A stretch of 64,000 nucleotides of DNA from Blastomyces gilchristii SLH14081 (Eukaryota > Ascomycota > Eurotiomycetes > Onygenales > Ajellomycetaceae). Positions 12,154 through 24,482 of this stretch are shown piece after piece. Within the stretch, counting starts at the first letter, position 1, and the number at the start of each line of letters is the position of its first letter. The stretch lies in assembly GCF_000003855.2 (NCBI RefSeq), contig NW_003101682.1, forward strand, positions 6,614,779 through 6,678,778, read 5' to 3'. The notes under the pieces are model-generated. The model was given only the letters and a program-made list of their open reading frames with translations, had not been told where the DNA came from and did no database searches. A program made the translations under genes and the position numbers.

Positions 12154-15100
12154 AGAGCGGAGCATAAATCCGAGAAACGCGAGTTTCCCTCAAAGCGACG
12201 AACTCCACAAATTTTCAGACCACTTTTCACGATAATGTAGCATGCAAAAATGCTTCTCAGGGCGAGAAACCTGCGGATTGGCTAGAGCACAGGGCTGACT
12301 GCCGCACGAGTTTTGGGAGGTGAAAGCCTTCCCCTAGGATAGCTGTGTTATTCTTTGGAGGAGCATGTCACCGACCCGATTCTCTAGCACGACCATCAGC
12401 CCGTCGGAATTGATGTATGAATATCTTTGTTGACGGCTCTGCAGCAATATGCGGCTTGTAGGCCATCCGTGGACGGGGTGGGTTGTTGGTGTCCTTTTTG
12501 ATGTATGTGACATATAGGAACCCCATAGTATACTTGTATGTCAATTGCAAGCGTCAAAAATGAGAGCGCCCTTGGGCGGCACGGATTGAGCGGAGCTTAT
12601 TAGCCATTAGAAAGTCGTTATTGATCAAGTAATCTACCATCCAGTGTAGTTGGGTATACACTGATATTGATAACCCAGACAAAAGCATCCCGAGCGACAC
12701 GCGTTGTGTAGCACAGATTGGAGCAGATAAAAGCAAACCCTCTACCTCTCGGGCGTTTGGAGAAGCAAACCCGCATCCAATCAGCCTACCAGGAGCCCTG
12801 AGAGTGCCATATATAGGCTCGAAAAACTTCGCTGCGGACGTAAATGGTCGATAGTAATGTTTGGAGTCGACAGTTTGTTCAGCTATATACATACCTAGGG
12901 CAAATATTTGGTCTCGTAGCTCTAGCAAGTCCATGCATGAAGGTAATACCTGGAGTTGGGTGGGGAGTTAATTGTGATACTAAAGGAAAACCAAAGGCAT
13001 TCAAGGGTTAAACACCACTTAGGAAAATATCCTAAACGTTTTCCATTCAGTCATTCTGATGAGCCCCTACTTTCCAATAAAAATCATCAAACCGTTTTAA
13101 GTATGAAACATGTTCCGCATTTACGCAAGTCTTGTGTGTAGGAGGAAGTATGTAGTAGATCTTGCCATAAAAGTGGTCGCGCGGCCTCGAAATGGTGGGG
13201 TGCCAGTGGAGGTCGGCACAGCTTCCCTGTCCGGAAATAATAAGAAAAAATAAGACATGGTGCATTTGACCAGAGTGCGTGGGGAGACATTTTCTCTGAA
13301 TCGCCATTCCTGCATACACACACCATGGCCGATACCGAATGATTGAGGTCCCCTCAATCTAAGCAGTAGTTGCTTGATGGCCAAGTTGACAAACTGCGTA
13401 CAGCGGAACACGCTGAGTGAACTACCGCGATCGTCTCAAATGAATGTGGGGGTAGGGTAGGGTCCGCAGTCGCTGTTTGATTTATTCGCCAATTCAAGAG
13501 AAACAAATAAACCCTCCCAGCTTTATCTTGCGCTATTGCCCTGTTTTCTTCTTGGTATAATATCTTTTCATTGTCTCCAAGCAATCCATGCAAGTTCTCG
13601 AAGAAAGAGAAGAAACGAACCTGGGTCAGCTGAAGCAGCAAGACTTCGTTCAGAAAACAAAGCAACAGGTGAAAGGCTTGGTTGTTGAATAATGCATAAA
13701 ATTATTATGCTTTCCTCAGCTCAAATGAACGCAAAGGTTACACTCATCACAGTAGGCCCGATGGTGTGATTGGTTATGGTATGAAGCTAGGGTGGGTTGC
13801 GTCGCTGTATCAATAATGCAAGAAGGGCCAGGGGCTGCCCGGCCCGATTTCAACGCTAGAAGAGTGTTAGTAGCTTCTGTTACCGAAACGACCTCGCGGG
13901 GCTGCTGGATCGAAGCGTATTCGTCAAGGAATAATTCCAAATGGTCTGCTGAAACAGGCTGATATAACTACTCCGTAGTGGTCGACATCATGAAGAACAG
14001 AAGTTGGAAAAAGGGACATGCCACGTGGCAAAGGCAGATCCTGTTGTCGTGAAAAGCTGACATAAATGGAAATTATGTCCTTGTATTCCCTAAAATGAAG
14101 GAAGCTCATCCAGGTCAGCAGGCCAAATATGCAGTTGATTTAGTACATATGCTTGAAGGGGTTGAGTGGGAGGATGTTTGGTATGTTCATCCACCTGCCG
14201 CATAAATGGAAAGAAAGTGAACGGCATTCTGGAAGCAAAATGTCGCTCCCACTCTCTGTTTCCAAACAATTTCAGCGGTGGAACGACGAACAGTGTCTAG
14301 GATCTCCACTTTATTTGGCGCCAGTTGCTGCAAAACCCACGCGGGTCGGAGCGTCATCCCTCACTTTCTGCCATCTGGAGTTGGGACTTGAAATTTTGGC
14401 CGAGCACGAGGGTCTGTTCCGGGGCAGGCGTCAGCCGTGCAGCCATCAGCTTATCAATCATTCGAGCCCCAGGGTCAAGGGCTCGAGCCGGCTTAGCGTC
14501 CCCCAGTGAGGGAACCGGGTCACAGCCATGGCAGTGGCACAATGTCCCTGGCGGTGAGGATCTGTCCTCGTTTTTTTGTTTGGATGGGAACGGGAGTGGC
14601 ATGATTTGGCCGTTTGCAGATTTATTTGTGGACAGCGTGCATGAGTGGTTCGGCACGGGATGGCGAACAAAGAAAGGGTGTTAAGGGATATGCATGCATG
14701 CTGGAACTACATTCTGTGTGACAAAGTCAACAAGTAATAATGGGTTAATTAATGAACAACATTCAATGCGTTTGCGAGGAAGTCTGGAAACTCGAAAGTT
14801 GCATGATCCTGCACCATGGCTCTCATTCTTGGTTTAAGATTCCCGGCCTAGGCAGCTGCTAGGAATTTACTCTTTTCTGAGAGATTTCCGGGCTGCTTTG
14901 TGTCATAAATTAATGCGAATAACTCCGGGACAGCATAACCACCGGACAGCGGGGAAATTGCCGTGAAAAAACCCTCCTGGGGCATTGTTCTGGGTAGGTT
15001 TGGCAAGCTCGCTTGTGCCAGAAAGGTGCGCATAAATGTGTGATTCTACATTAAGTGAGCGCATCTGCCTGATTGTTGAGATTGTAGCTTCCTCTTCGAA

Positions 15101-17295
15101 ATATTTGGTCAAGTATTCCTGCAAACAGGGTTTGGGTGCATTATTATTCATTTTTCTGTCGCGATACCCGTCGAAGAATAGGTCATGTCAAGGCGATGGT
15201 GGGGTCCAAGCACTAAGAAAGACATCAGGGTGGTATGGTATTCTGAAGATAAATTAGTAAATAATGAATGGCACAGCGTTCGTGTGAACCGACGCCTCAC
15301 GAGCACAGCGTTGGCTAGTTCAAAAACTTGGCCCTGGCTCCTGGGCTGGCTTCCGTAGCAAGCGGTGAAACCACCACGAGAATCTCCGCATTATTATTTA
15401 ACAGAGAGTTGCAAGATGCGGTTTCTGGGAAGAGATCTGCCATCTCCGTCAGACATTCTGTGCCTCACATCACACGGGCTGAAGTTTGGTACAGAGTTAC
15501 TTTCAGGTGGTGTTTAGCCACTCACGGTAAAGTAAATTGCTGTTAATATAATATTCCAGTCCATAAGTTAAGTCCGCAAACCCATTATTACGCTGTAGTA
15601 AATGCGGATCAGCGGTATATTTCTTGTTTTGTACCGTGGCAGGGCGCGCGAGGGTACGCAGGCAAATCAATAAAAATGATTGCCCTTCAGAAGGAAGCAA
15701 CATCCTCGGCATAATGAATTGTGTGCCAATGAATGCGACTCTGGGCACGAGCTTGTCTTCCTCTGCTTCTTTATTTTCTTGTCAGAGGCACAGCTCCAAG
15801 GACCCAAGAGGATGTAAGAACGAAGATCATGCATCAACCAACACCCAAGCTCTGTGTTTGGCCAGCCTTCGATGATGAGTTGAGTTAACGAGCGAAGCCC
15901 ACCCAAGCCTTAGTAGGTTTCCAAGCATAACAAGCGAAGGAGGAGTGAAGACTTAATTAAGTTTTTAGGAGTGCGAGACAGCGCTAAGTCCCATTCCGGT
16001 GCCCATGATGATGCTGGTGACTCGTCCCAAGGGCCAAGGGCCAAGGGCCAAGGGGCAAGGGGCAAGGGGCCAACCGCTCAAGCCCTCCAGTCTTGTCTCC
16101 CAGAGCGAGCCAGTTGGTAAGGTAAGTTAGTCGTAACTATGTATAAAGTAGTAGTTAAGTAGTAACTAAGTACTTAGTTGGTGGAGGTTCCTGGTTCGGT
16201 TCCTGGTTCCTGTAGTTAACTAACTCTTCCGCGTGTGGATCAGGGCGGATCAAGGAAGGGGGAAAGGAGGGGAAGGAGGCTCCAGCGCTGCCCTGGCTAG
16301 CCCGAGTAGGCATAGCGTATTCGCTGCCCCCCGCTTTGTCTGCCCCAAGAGCTTTTAGCCCTAATTAATTAAAACCTCCGTCCGTTTAAATATACCAATC
16401 CTTCCCCCCCCCTTTTTCTTGTCTTCTTCTCTCTCTCTCTCCTCTCCCTCTTTTGCTTCTCTTCCTTTTCTTTTTTTTTTCCCCCGGGTGTTTCCTCTTC
16501 ATCTTTGAGGCCGATGCCTTGCCCATGATGGCCGTTTGGGCATAAATCAAGTGGTGGTTGGCTCACGTTCGACGTCCCTTTTTTGATTGGTATTTGAAGC
16601 CCTAGGTACTAGAACGCCCCTGCTAGGCCTAGCCGGTGTTGCAACTATTGATGCTCCTAACCTTTTGATTCGGTATGCTTTGTTCCTATCGCTCTTCTGC
16701 ATTTAACCCTGCCTTATTTATTATTACAAGGTTGTTGTCTTCTCTACCCCCTCGGCTGACGTGTTGGCGCTGCTGTTCGGCAACTTCCTTGAAGCTCTCC
16801 CCCGAGCTTCCGGCGGAGGCTTCGATTTTTGATATTCTCCTTCACTCCCTCTCTATTATTAATAATTATCATTCTTTTGTTCTCCCAAGTCGCTCATACC
16901 TAGGCAATTTTGTCACCTTCCTTTTTTGTTTTTGTCCACTTTCGGCTGTCATTTTTACTGCTTCATTGGTCCACTACGCTGGACCCTCTTCCTATAGCCA
17001 GGTAGGGTAATCTATCTCTCCCTCATCCCATCCGTCGATCATTGGCTTCACCACTCGATATTTGCGACCCCGCCGGTGGCTGGCTTTCATCCATTTGTCG
17101 TTTGTCTATCAGTGCTATCATGGGATCACTGCCCACCGACGATCTGTAAGCCCCTGTTCCAGAAACCCACGGCTACGCACAGCGCAAGCCACAACCCTTG
17201 AGGGGAAGAGACTATCGATAAAAGGGGCTCAGCCACGAACCGAAAAAGAGGGTGACGGTGTCCCGCGAAAAGTCCAGCTGGTCGCCCTTTAAACC
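12154..17295. other. Five-kilobase gene-poor stretch with tandem repeats and a long leader
   Basis: I find no frame with recognisable domains or a closing splice structure. The largest frames (for example a 126-residue minus-strand one at 12554-12934) show no family features. A heptamer tandem repeat of the CAAGGGC type lies at about 16027-16068, next to GTAGTTAAGTAGTAACTAAG-like short repeats (16120-16170). From about 16380 the plus strand is very pyrimidine-rich, and 16600-17295 is probably promoter and 5' leader of the gene at 17296. The block is not CpG-depleted, so it is not an obvious RIP relic. Confidence 0.5.
16027..16068 (+). repeat. Heptamer tandem repeat (CCAAGGG-type)
   Basis: About six near-perfect copies of a 7-base unit, drifting from CAAGGGC to CAAGGGG along the array. 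It lies in non-coding DNA well upstream of the 17296 gene. Confidence 0.8.
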
Positions 17296-19038
17296 ATGTC
17301 TCCTCGGTCTCAACCAATGCTACCCAGCAATGGAGCTCGCGACTGTTCGCCACCACCCTCCAAAATCCTCTCGGAAGATATCAGGATATCAGACCCCATT
17401 CCCTTCGCTAGGAGTAGTCAGGATGCGGTCGATGTCCTTCCGCTTCATAATTCGGAGCTTGTCTCCGCATCCGCAGTCCTCTCGACGAACAAGCCAACGA
17501 CTGCTATGCCTGGCCTAGACAACTCGCGTCACTCCACCCGCATCAATCCATTGAATGCCGCAACATCTCATGCTCCTCAAAGTTCAATCTCCACGGCTAT
17601 GACGAAGGATTCTATCACTCGTAGAAGAAGGGGTAGCACCTTGAAATCGGTAATGCGCAAGATTTTCGGTCGGAAGCGGCGAAGTGACCCTGAATCTTTG
17701 AGAAGGGAAGCTCACAATATTTCCCTACCACCACAGTGGACCCCTACTCTAGAGACTGTAGGGCATCCAGTTAAGATGGTGTCTGGATCTTTGCGGTCGC
17801 GATCGAATAGAGCGCCATCCTTGCCAACCAATCCCGGCTCACTGGTACAAACCCCTCCTCAGAGCCCCTTGAAGAGTGCGGGGGGATCTCATTCGCGGCG
17901 ATCAGGTAACAGGTCACCAAAATTGGACTACCGACGGCCACGGCGACGGGCAACCTTGCCAAGTATTGTTTTATCAGCACACGAAGCCCGCGACCTTGCC
18001 ATTCAAATTGCCCGGCAGAATTCGAGGAGGAACAGCATCCATTCGCCAACACGTGGTGTCGAATTGCCGGACGCGTTTGAACAAAAGACATCAAGGCAAC
18101 AAAAAAGACGATCGCGGAGCGCATCTGAATTGAGGGACATGGCAAGAGCTCATCGCATGTCTCCAATACAATGGCGACGGCGTAGTGACGAGATTAAGTT
18201 CTGGAGGGAAAGCTTTCTCAAGATGGATGCGAGCCCATCCATGTCCGCCCGACCTGAAACCCGAAGCACAATTGCGAGTGTTTTAGAAGACACAGACCAT
18301 GCAGAGGTTGAGCAGTCGCTAGACGATCCTTTTCATTTCACCGCACTGATGGGGACGATGCAAGATAATTCCGACACCGGCCTTGCGCAGCGAGTGAATA
18401 TGTTGGAAGTGAAGCTGATGGATCTTGAATTTGCTATCGCGAAGCTTCAGGGTCATGACTTTTGCCCAGTCAAGCAGACTTTTGAGGCTGGGATGCGACG
18501 GAATCCCCCATATAACAGTAACCAACAAGCCACAGTGACAAAAGCCCTTCCATCTAACTTCGTCAGTTCATTCACGCCTCCTAGAAGCTCACCCACCCCC
18601 GACAGGCCCGACAGTACAGCAACACTGCGCCCATATACAGCTAGCCACAACGCCTCCTGCCAGACGCCATCGTCATTCGCTTCCGACTTCAAGGGAATCT
18701 CAGTCGAACAATACAGCGCCTTAACAACCCTCGTCCGGCGAGAACAGACTGCGCGCAAGCTTCTCGAGCAGCAAATCTTCCAACTGCAGCGGGACGTTTC
18801 GCAATTGCAGAGCTACCAGCGGCCCACAGGTCAACAAAGCTTCCTGCTACCATCTTACTCAGATTCTTCGGACAGACTCTCGTCTCGACGGGGTAGCGAT
18901 AGAAAGACGAACCACGATCCTCCTGAGACCGATAGTGACGATGGGTTTATGGCAGCACACCATAGAAAGATCGAGGACGCCTACCGACGCGCCAACATGG
19001 AGACGCCAGAAAGAAACCGGGTCGCAGGGATGATATGA
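17296..19038 (+). CDS. Large basic, low-complexity protein of unknown function
   Basis: Single exon, 580 residues. I do not recognise a named domain. Visible features: a strongly basic segment near 108-130 (RRRRGST...IFGRKRRS) that could be a nuclear localisation or membrane-binding patch; Ser/Pro/Arg-rich tracts with RRxS/T kinase-type sites (130-300); a WRRRSDEIKFWRESFLKM block near 295-315; and two predicted coiled-coil stretches, near 365-385 (MLEVKLMDLEFAIAKL) and near 480-510 (an EQ/QL-rich helix). The acidic and polar tail ends MI. The organisation suggests a scaffold or regulator that is phosphorylated in its disordered parts. It is preceded by several hundred bases of pyrimidine-rich leader and followed by an AT-rich 3' region. 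The start was chosen as the first ATG of the long frame; nothing upstream splices onto it convincingly. Confidence 0.75.
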   Translation: MSPRSQPMLPSNGARDCSPPPSKILSEDIRISDPIPFARSSQDAVDVLPLHNSELVSASAVLSTNKPTTAMPGLDNSRHSTRINPLNAATSHAPQSSISTAMTKDSITRRRRGSTLKSVMRKIFGRKRRSDPESLRREAHNISLPPQWTPTLETVGHPVKMVSGSLRSRSNRAPSLPTNPGSLVQTPPQSPLKSAGGSHSRRSGNRSPKLDYRRPRRRATLPSIVLSAHEARDLAIQIARQNSRRNSIHSPTRGVELPDAFEQKTSRQQKRRSRSASELRDMARAHRMSPIQWRRRSDEIKFWRESFLKMDASPSMSARPETRSTIASVLEDTDHAEVEQSLDDPFHFTALMGTMQDNSDTGLAQRVNMLEVKLMDLEFAIAKLQGHDFCPVKQTFEAGMRRNPPYNSNQQATVTKALPSNFVSSFTPPRSSPTPDRPDSTATLRPYTASHNASCQTPSSFASDFKGISVEQYSALTTLVRREQTARKLLEQQIFQLQRDVSQLQSYQRPTGQQSFLLPSYSDSSDRLSSRRGSDRKTNHDPPETDSDDGFMAAHHRKIEDAYRRANMETPERNRVAGMI

Positions 19039-20081
19039 CAGGATTTAATAATTACTTCAATGTTGCTTCCATTAACTATTTTCTCCAACGGCCTTCATAT
19101 CATCATACTTCAGCTTCGTTCGTTATTTCATTGTTTTATTTATTTATTTCCCCACGTGAAAGCGTCCCAGCGTTTTGATTCATGATCTTTATATATATAT
19201 AATTCCTCGCTCCTCCCAACTCCCTCATTGCAGTAGCACATACACACCGAATTCAACGGGGGGAGAGGAAACGGGGTGATATGGCGGTCTCCCTATCTCC
19301 CTATATATTTTATTGACTTGTACTGTACATATATATATGCCCTTAGTATTTACATTGTTTCTGTTTTACATAACTCACGACTTTCGGATCGATACCCGAT
19401 GAATCCTGCTCTTTTCCTATGGGCGCAAGTTTTTATATTTCTGCCTTTGGTTATATTATCTGGTTTGTTTTCGAAAGCCTCTCTCCCACCAGTCACGCTG
19501 TAGTTAGTTACTTGTTGTTATCTATGTGTTTATTACCTTTTCTATTCCCTTCTCTGTTTTAATTCTGCACATTATGACCTTCTTTTTGTCCTGCTTTTTT
19601 TTCTTTTCTTAGAACTCTCAGGAAAGCGAAGCCTTCATGCATTCCTTCCATTGGTTTTTATTTGCTCCATATCCATGCGGCTTTGGTTTTCACATCAATA
19701 TTTTCTTACACTTTGAAGTTCTGATGTTGATTGATTATTTCTTCTGTGGAAGGTGTAAAGCTTGCTTGATTGAAAAGGTTGCTAGCTAGGTTGTGGGAAG
19801 TTATATGGTGGAAGGATTAGTAATCCAGATCACCTGACCTGACAGTTTGATACACATATTCGTAATCTCGATACATCCACTCCACTGCGTAAATTACATC
19901 AACGCCTGCATCCTATCTGACCAAAAAAATTTCCAAAATGTTCAGCAAACCCAAAACCCCCACTCCACTCACACATACCTCAATGCCTCTCATATAAACA
20001 AAGAGAGAAGACACGAATTCCTACGCGCGCCAGCATACCGGCAAACATTGCAGCGCCGAAAGGACCAAGCAAAGCCTCAAA
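19039..20081. other. Intergenic between the unknown basic protein and GPI11
   Basis: No gene supported. The region is T-rich and contains several CTTTT-type tracts. The first part is likely the 3' UTR of the upstream gene, the last 150 bases a CA-rich leader of GPI11. Confidence 0.5.
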
Positions 20082-20962
20082 ATGGTCCCGCCACCCTCAC
20101 CTCCGAAACCCCCTTCGACAACGCCATCGCATCCACCACATAAGGCATCATCACCCTCCTCCTCACATGCCCAACCACACCCGCCAATATCCATCCTCTC
20201 CTCCGCTCTCGCCCGATCATACGCGCACATTCACCCGCTCCTCCTCCTTTCTTGTTTTGCGTTGAGCTTCCGTGCCCTCGTCGATGATCCGGTTTCAACG
20301 TTGCTGGGTTCGCTTGCGCCGTTGGCGCTGATGCAGGGGATTTATGTGATTGTTTGCTTGCCTGCTGCTACCGGTGGTGGCAGTGCGGGGGATGGCGGGC
20401 TGGGGAAGGGGAGGAATGCTAGTGGAGGAGGTAGCGGGAAGACTGGAGCGAAGAAGCGGCTGGGGGGCTCGAAGATTATCGTATGCTCATGCTCACCACC
20501 TCCCTCCTATTCCCAAATATTAGATGTTCCATGCATACATACGCTCTTTGAACTTCTTCATAATCTACACATATATCCCCCATACACGATACTACATTAC
20601 TACATAATCTCTCGAAATAAAACAAGCCATTGCTAACATCCCACGTAGCCGGCCCTCCTCTCCATAACCCTCCCCGTCATCCTTGGTACCCCGTTCCTCT
20701 CAATCTGCCTCATTCTCTTCGGCGCCCCCTTCACATCCAACCTCCCCGCCACCATCCTTTGTGCCGCGCACATGTCTATTCTCTCTGGCACGAGTTTGAT
20801 ATACGTCCACGGCACCGACGGTGCTGTCTGGCAGGAGATATGGGGCATATCCCGCGCCATTGATGCCGTGTGGGGCGCTACTGTGGGTGTAGGCTTAGGC
20901 GCATGGTTCGGTGCAGTACCCATTCCGTTGGATTGGTAAGGAACATCCTCAGTCTTCCTGTC

Positions 20963-21005
<43 letters not shown>

Positions 21006-21344
21006 CTTTCTCGGAAGGGGGGCGCGGAGTTGCGGGGCGGCCATTAATTTATAACATGTTTTGGGGAACGAGAAGGAATAATTTTGTTGGGAGCTTCTGC
21101 TAATGAAGCTTGTTGTTTCTGTGATTGTAGGGACCGCCCATGGCAGACTTATCCTATCACTATTATTACTGGGGCATATATTGGGTATGTTTTGGGTTAT
21201 ATGGTTGGGCGAACGCCGTTGTTGTATGGGAAGCGGATTCAATTTTCGGTCCCCGAAGAAGAGGGGGATGTGGAGGACAGTGTTTTTGATGAAAATGGGA
21301 ATGAAGTGGTTGGGCTGAGAGCCGAGAAGAAGAAGAAGAAGTAA
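20082..21344 (+). CDS. gpi11: GPI ethanolamine-phosphate transferase subunit, PIG-F / Gpi11
   Basis: Three exons, 20082-20480, 20649-20935 and 21131-21344, give 299 residues. PIG-F/Gpi11 is a multi-pass ER protein that stabilises the transferases (PIG-O/Gpi13 and PIG-G/Gpi7) adding ethanolamine phosphate to the GPI precursor. The sequence has five to six hydrophobic segments (about 50-65, 75-100, 135-160, 165-185, 205-225 and 245-262). It carries the family-typical end: [27 protein letters not shown].YPI, then IGYVLGYMVGR. The intron between exons 2 and 3 splits the Trp codon of DWDRPW and contains a run of about 39 T. The tail ends in five lysines, which places lysines at -3 and -4 as in KKxx ER-retrieval signals. 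A Gly-rich loop near 105-130 is low-complexity. Confidence 0.9.
20967..21005 (+). repeat. Poly-T tract inside GPI11 intron 2
   Basis: About 39 consecutive T within the 195-bp intron. The exact length is doubtful in any assembly. Confidence 0.85.
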
Positions 21345-22701
21345 ATGGATTTCCCGTCCACATCCTTTCGTTTTCATTTGTCCCTGTTTCGCACAGCATA
21401 TTTCTGGCGGTGATTGGAGCTGGAACTTCCTCTGCCATGTCCATTTAAACCATATATAATTTTTTACTTTCCTTTTTGAGGTTTTATTCCTTGGAGCATA
21501 TTAAATATTAGATGTCAATATTGGACATATCACCTACGCAAATTCCCGGGTCCCGCTGGATGCGGTCTTGCCTACTTCCACCCTAAGAGTTGAGGCCAAG
21601 CCGGGACTTGAACCTGTAATGTCCAATAAGTATGTCGCCATCTTTTTATACACCAATTCTAAATTGTGATTCCCATGATGGAGAGGTTCACCTGTGTGTA
21701 ATCGACATGGGCATATCATGGCCTCTGAAACTTCCTTTGAAATGTGTAGCTACGCAGAGTATTTTTGGCTGCCACTCAAGACTGTTAAACGTTGAAGGAT
21801 CAATTCCTTTGGCAGAACAACCGCTGCGGACTTAATTGGCTGGCTGTAGTCCATAATCATGCTCAAAAGCATGAGACACACACATCACACGTTATGGCCA
21901 TCATCAATTGCTCACTGCGTCGGCGAGGGCGTGGGGGGTGGATGCTTACAGAACAGACTGCTCCGCGTTTGAGGTTTGAGGTTTGAGGTTTGAGGTTTGA
22001 GGTTTGAGGTTTGAGGTTTTAGCTTTCTGCGCTTATATCCTGTTCGTCTGAGATTCCAGAAGATGCGGTGGGGTTTAAGCCAGTCTACGTGGCGCTGATG
22101 GCGAGCCTGGCGCCAACTACGCTGTAGATATAAGATGTATAAGACCTGATGCGGCCTCATTGCTCAATTCCTAGTCTATATACGGAGTATACTCTTCGGA
22201 CGGACGACGAGAACTGGGGCCGAATCGGCAGGGATTATTTAGTGAGGGCATTCGGTACAAAAAAAAAAAAAAAAAGAAAGGTTTAATAGAGGGGAACTAC
22301 TATTGGAGCTCTCTATGCCTATAGATTGCACCTCGTTACTGTTAATGGCTTCTACATACAACGGGAGAGTTACTTCTTAACTGGCAAGAAAGAGCATTCT
22401 GCCGAAAAATACAATTTCAAATGAAAGCAGCGGTGAACCATGACACCATGACGTCATCATGTGAACGGCGTTCCACTCCAGCGTGGGGGAATATTTCAGA
22501 ATAATAAACTCAACCGGAGAGATGGAAATTTTAAAGAGGGGCACCAGTTCGGATAAGTAGAAGTGGGCTCCTTTTTCTGGTTTCATATTCTATCTCCAAA
22601 AAAAAACAATTTCAATAACACACTCACGTTAAATTGCTTCTTCGTACGGACACTAGTCCTCTATCAAATCAATCCACATCAGCTCTAGTCACTTCATCAC
22701 A
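21345..22701. other. Intergenic with heptamer array
   Basis: No gene supported. It includes a GAGGTTT heptamer array (21969-22018), an A-run at about 22259-22275 and a TACGGAGTA word at 22181. The last 100 bases are the probable leader of the aldo-keto reductase gene. Confidence 0.5.
21969..22018 (+). repeat. GAGGTTT heptamer tandem repeat
   Basis: Seven perfect copies of a 7-base unit in intergenic DNA. Confidence 0.9.
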
Positions 22702-24482
22702 ATGTCTCTCGGCAGGAAAGCGACTCTCAATACCGGCTATCAGATTCCGTGAGTATCCAATGGGACATAAAAATTAAGATGCAAACATTTCAGGCTAATG
22801 GGTTGTTGTTCTTGTCCTCTTTCCGAATTGCAGTCTGCTTGGCTATGGCACATGGCAGGCCGCTCCTGGTGAAGTCGGCACTGGAGTCTTCGAGGCACTC
22901 AAAGCTGGATACCGACATCTTGTAAGAACATTGTGTGATCCTTCTGGACCGAAAGGTGGAGATAGGTGCTGACAATAGGTATATTTGTGTAGGACCTTGC
23001 CCATATGTAAGTTCCCCTATTATATTGCTAGGGACGGCACAGCTCGAAATCCGAGTACTGATATGTACTCCAGCTATCGAAACCAGAGAGAGGTTGGCGA
23101 AGGTTTGAAGAAAGCCTTCAAGGAAATACCCGGACTGAAGCGGGAAGACATCTTCATCGTAAGTTTTTTCTCGGAAAGGCCCCCTATTTGGTCCCGTCCC
23201 AGAGAGATGCTGATTGAAGCCCGTTTTGGAAAGTAGACCTCCAAGCTATGGAACACGTACGATATACCCAGCTATTGTTTGGCCTCGTTCGAGTTTTAAC
23301 TAACTATCCTCCTAAAAAGCCATCACAAGCCGGAGCACGTTGAGAGGTCGCTTGATATTAGCTTGGATGAGCTTGGGCTCGACTATCTCGATGTACGTTC
23401 TCAAAAGCCTTGTCGCCATTGATGTGCAGCAATTGTCTTAACAGATTTCTCCCCCTAGCTCTTCCTCATTCACTGGCCCGTTGCATTCGAGTACCGATCT
23501 GACACAGAACTCTTCCCTCTCGATTCGACAAGCACCAACCCAAAGAAGGACATTAAAATCGACGATTACGTCTCACTTGCTGATACCTGGAAAGGTTCGT
23601 GAGGATCTTGATATGTGACTTCTAGTCAATAATCGTAGCTAATATTCCTGCAATAGCCATGACCAACCTCCCTAAGAGCAAAGTCAGAAGCGTAGGAGTG
23701 TCCAACCACACAGTTTCACATGTATGTTGTCCAGTTGACCCCGAATCCTTTATACATTTGTCAGACTCCCCATACATTCTTGGTTCTGACCTTCCAAATT
23801 CCAAACAGATCGAAGCTCTTATCAAGGCAACGGGCGTCGTGCCTGCTGTCAACCAGGTTGAACGTCACCCTCTACTCCAGAGCACGGAGCTGGTGAATTA
23901 TTGTAAAGAGAAGGGCATTCTCATCACTGCCTACTCAGTCAGTTTTGCATCCATCCACTCATCATTTGCGATAATTCTAACAGTTTGGAAACAGGCATTC
24001 GGAAATAATATGATCGGAGAACCACTTCTTCTTACTCGCCCAGAAATTCAAACAATTGCTGACCGACTCTCTGCCACGCCCGCTCAAGTCCTGTACGTCT
24101 GCTCAAAGACCTTTGAGGATAGCCGCTCTTCTTCGTATTGTTCTAATATCTTGCTTTCTAGGCTCGCTTGGTCTCAAGTCGGTGGCCACAGCGTCATCCC
24201 CAAATCGGTCACACCTGCACGAATCGTCGAGAACTTCATGGAGATTGAGCTGTCAGAAGAGGATATTGCTAGCATCAACGCCCTGGGCAAAGTGCCACGG
24301 CGTTACAATACGCCCTACGCATGCTGTGAGTAGACGATCTCGATGTATCTAGGGAATCTGCCGGTTCTCTCGTTAGCTAACTGACTTTTTCGCTAGACTC
24401 CCCTCGATGGGATATCAATATCTTTGGAGAAGAATCGGAGAAGGGGGCGACGCATGAGGTCGTCTTGCGAAGTAAACTCTAG
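22702..24482 (+). CDS. Aldo-keto reductase, glycerol dehydrogenase (Gcy1) type
   Basis: Twelve exons: 22702-22748, 22834-22921, 22993-23006, 23074-23158, 23237-23256, 23320-23392, 23459-23594, 23657-23721, 23809-23937, 23995-24092, 24162-24325 and 24397-24482. They join in phase to 334 residues, the normal AKR length. The catalytic tetrad is complete: Asp46, Tyr51, Lys81 (TSKLWNT) and His114 (LIHWP). Further marks are [24 protein letters not shown] and the NADP-binding [13 protein letters not shown]. The family reduces aldehydes or ketones with NADPH in a TIM-barrel; the LFPLD...[13 protein letters not shown] loop recalls fungal Gcy1/GldB-like glycerol dehydrogenases, but substrate is inference. 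Exons 3 (14 nt) and 5 (20 nt) are microexons. It lies 587 bp upstream of, and parallel to, nitrate reductase; no functional link is evident. Confidence 0.92.

Noticed and set aside
12554..12934. 126-residue minus-strand frame in the gene-poor region
   Set aside because: No domain, no flanking exons, no conserved-looking motif; left uncalled though a lineage-specific gene cannot be excluded.
21560..21640. tRNA-like T-arm (GGTTCAAGTCCCGG on the minus strand)
   Set aside because: No acceptor stem, D-arm or anticodon arm could be formed around it.
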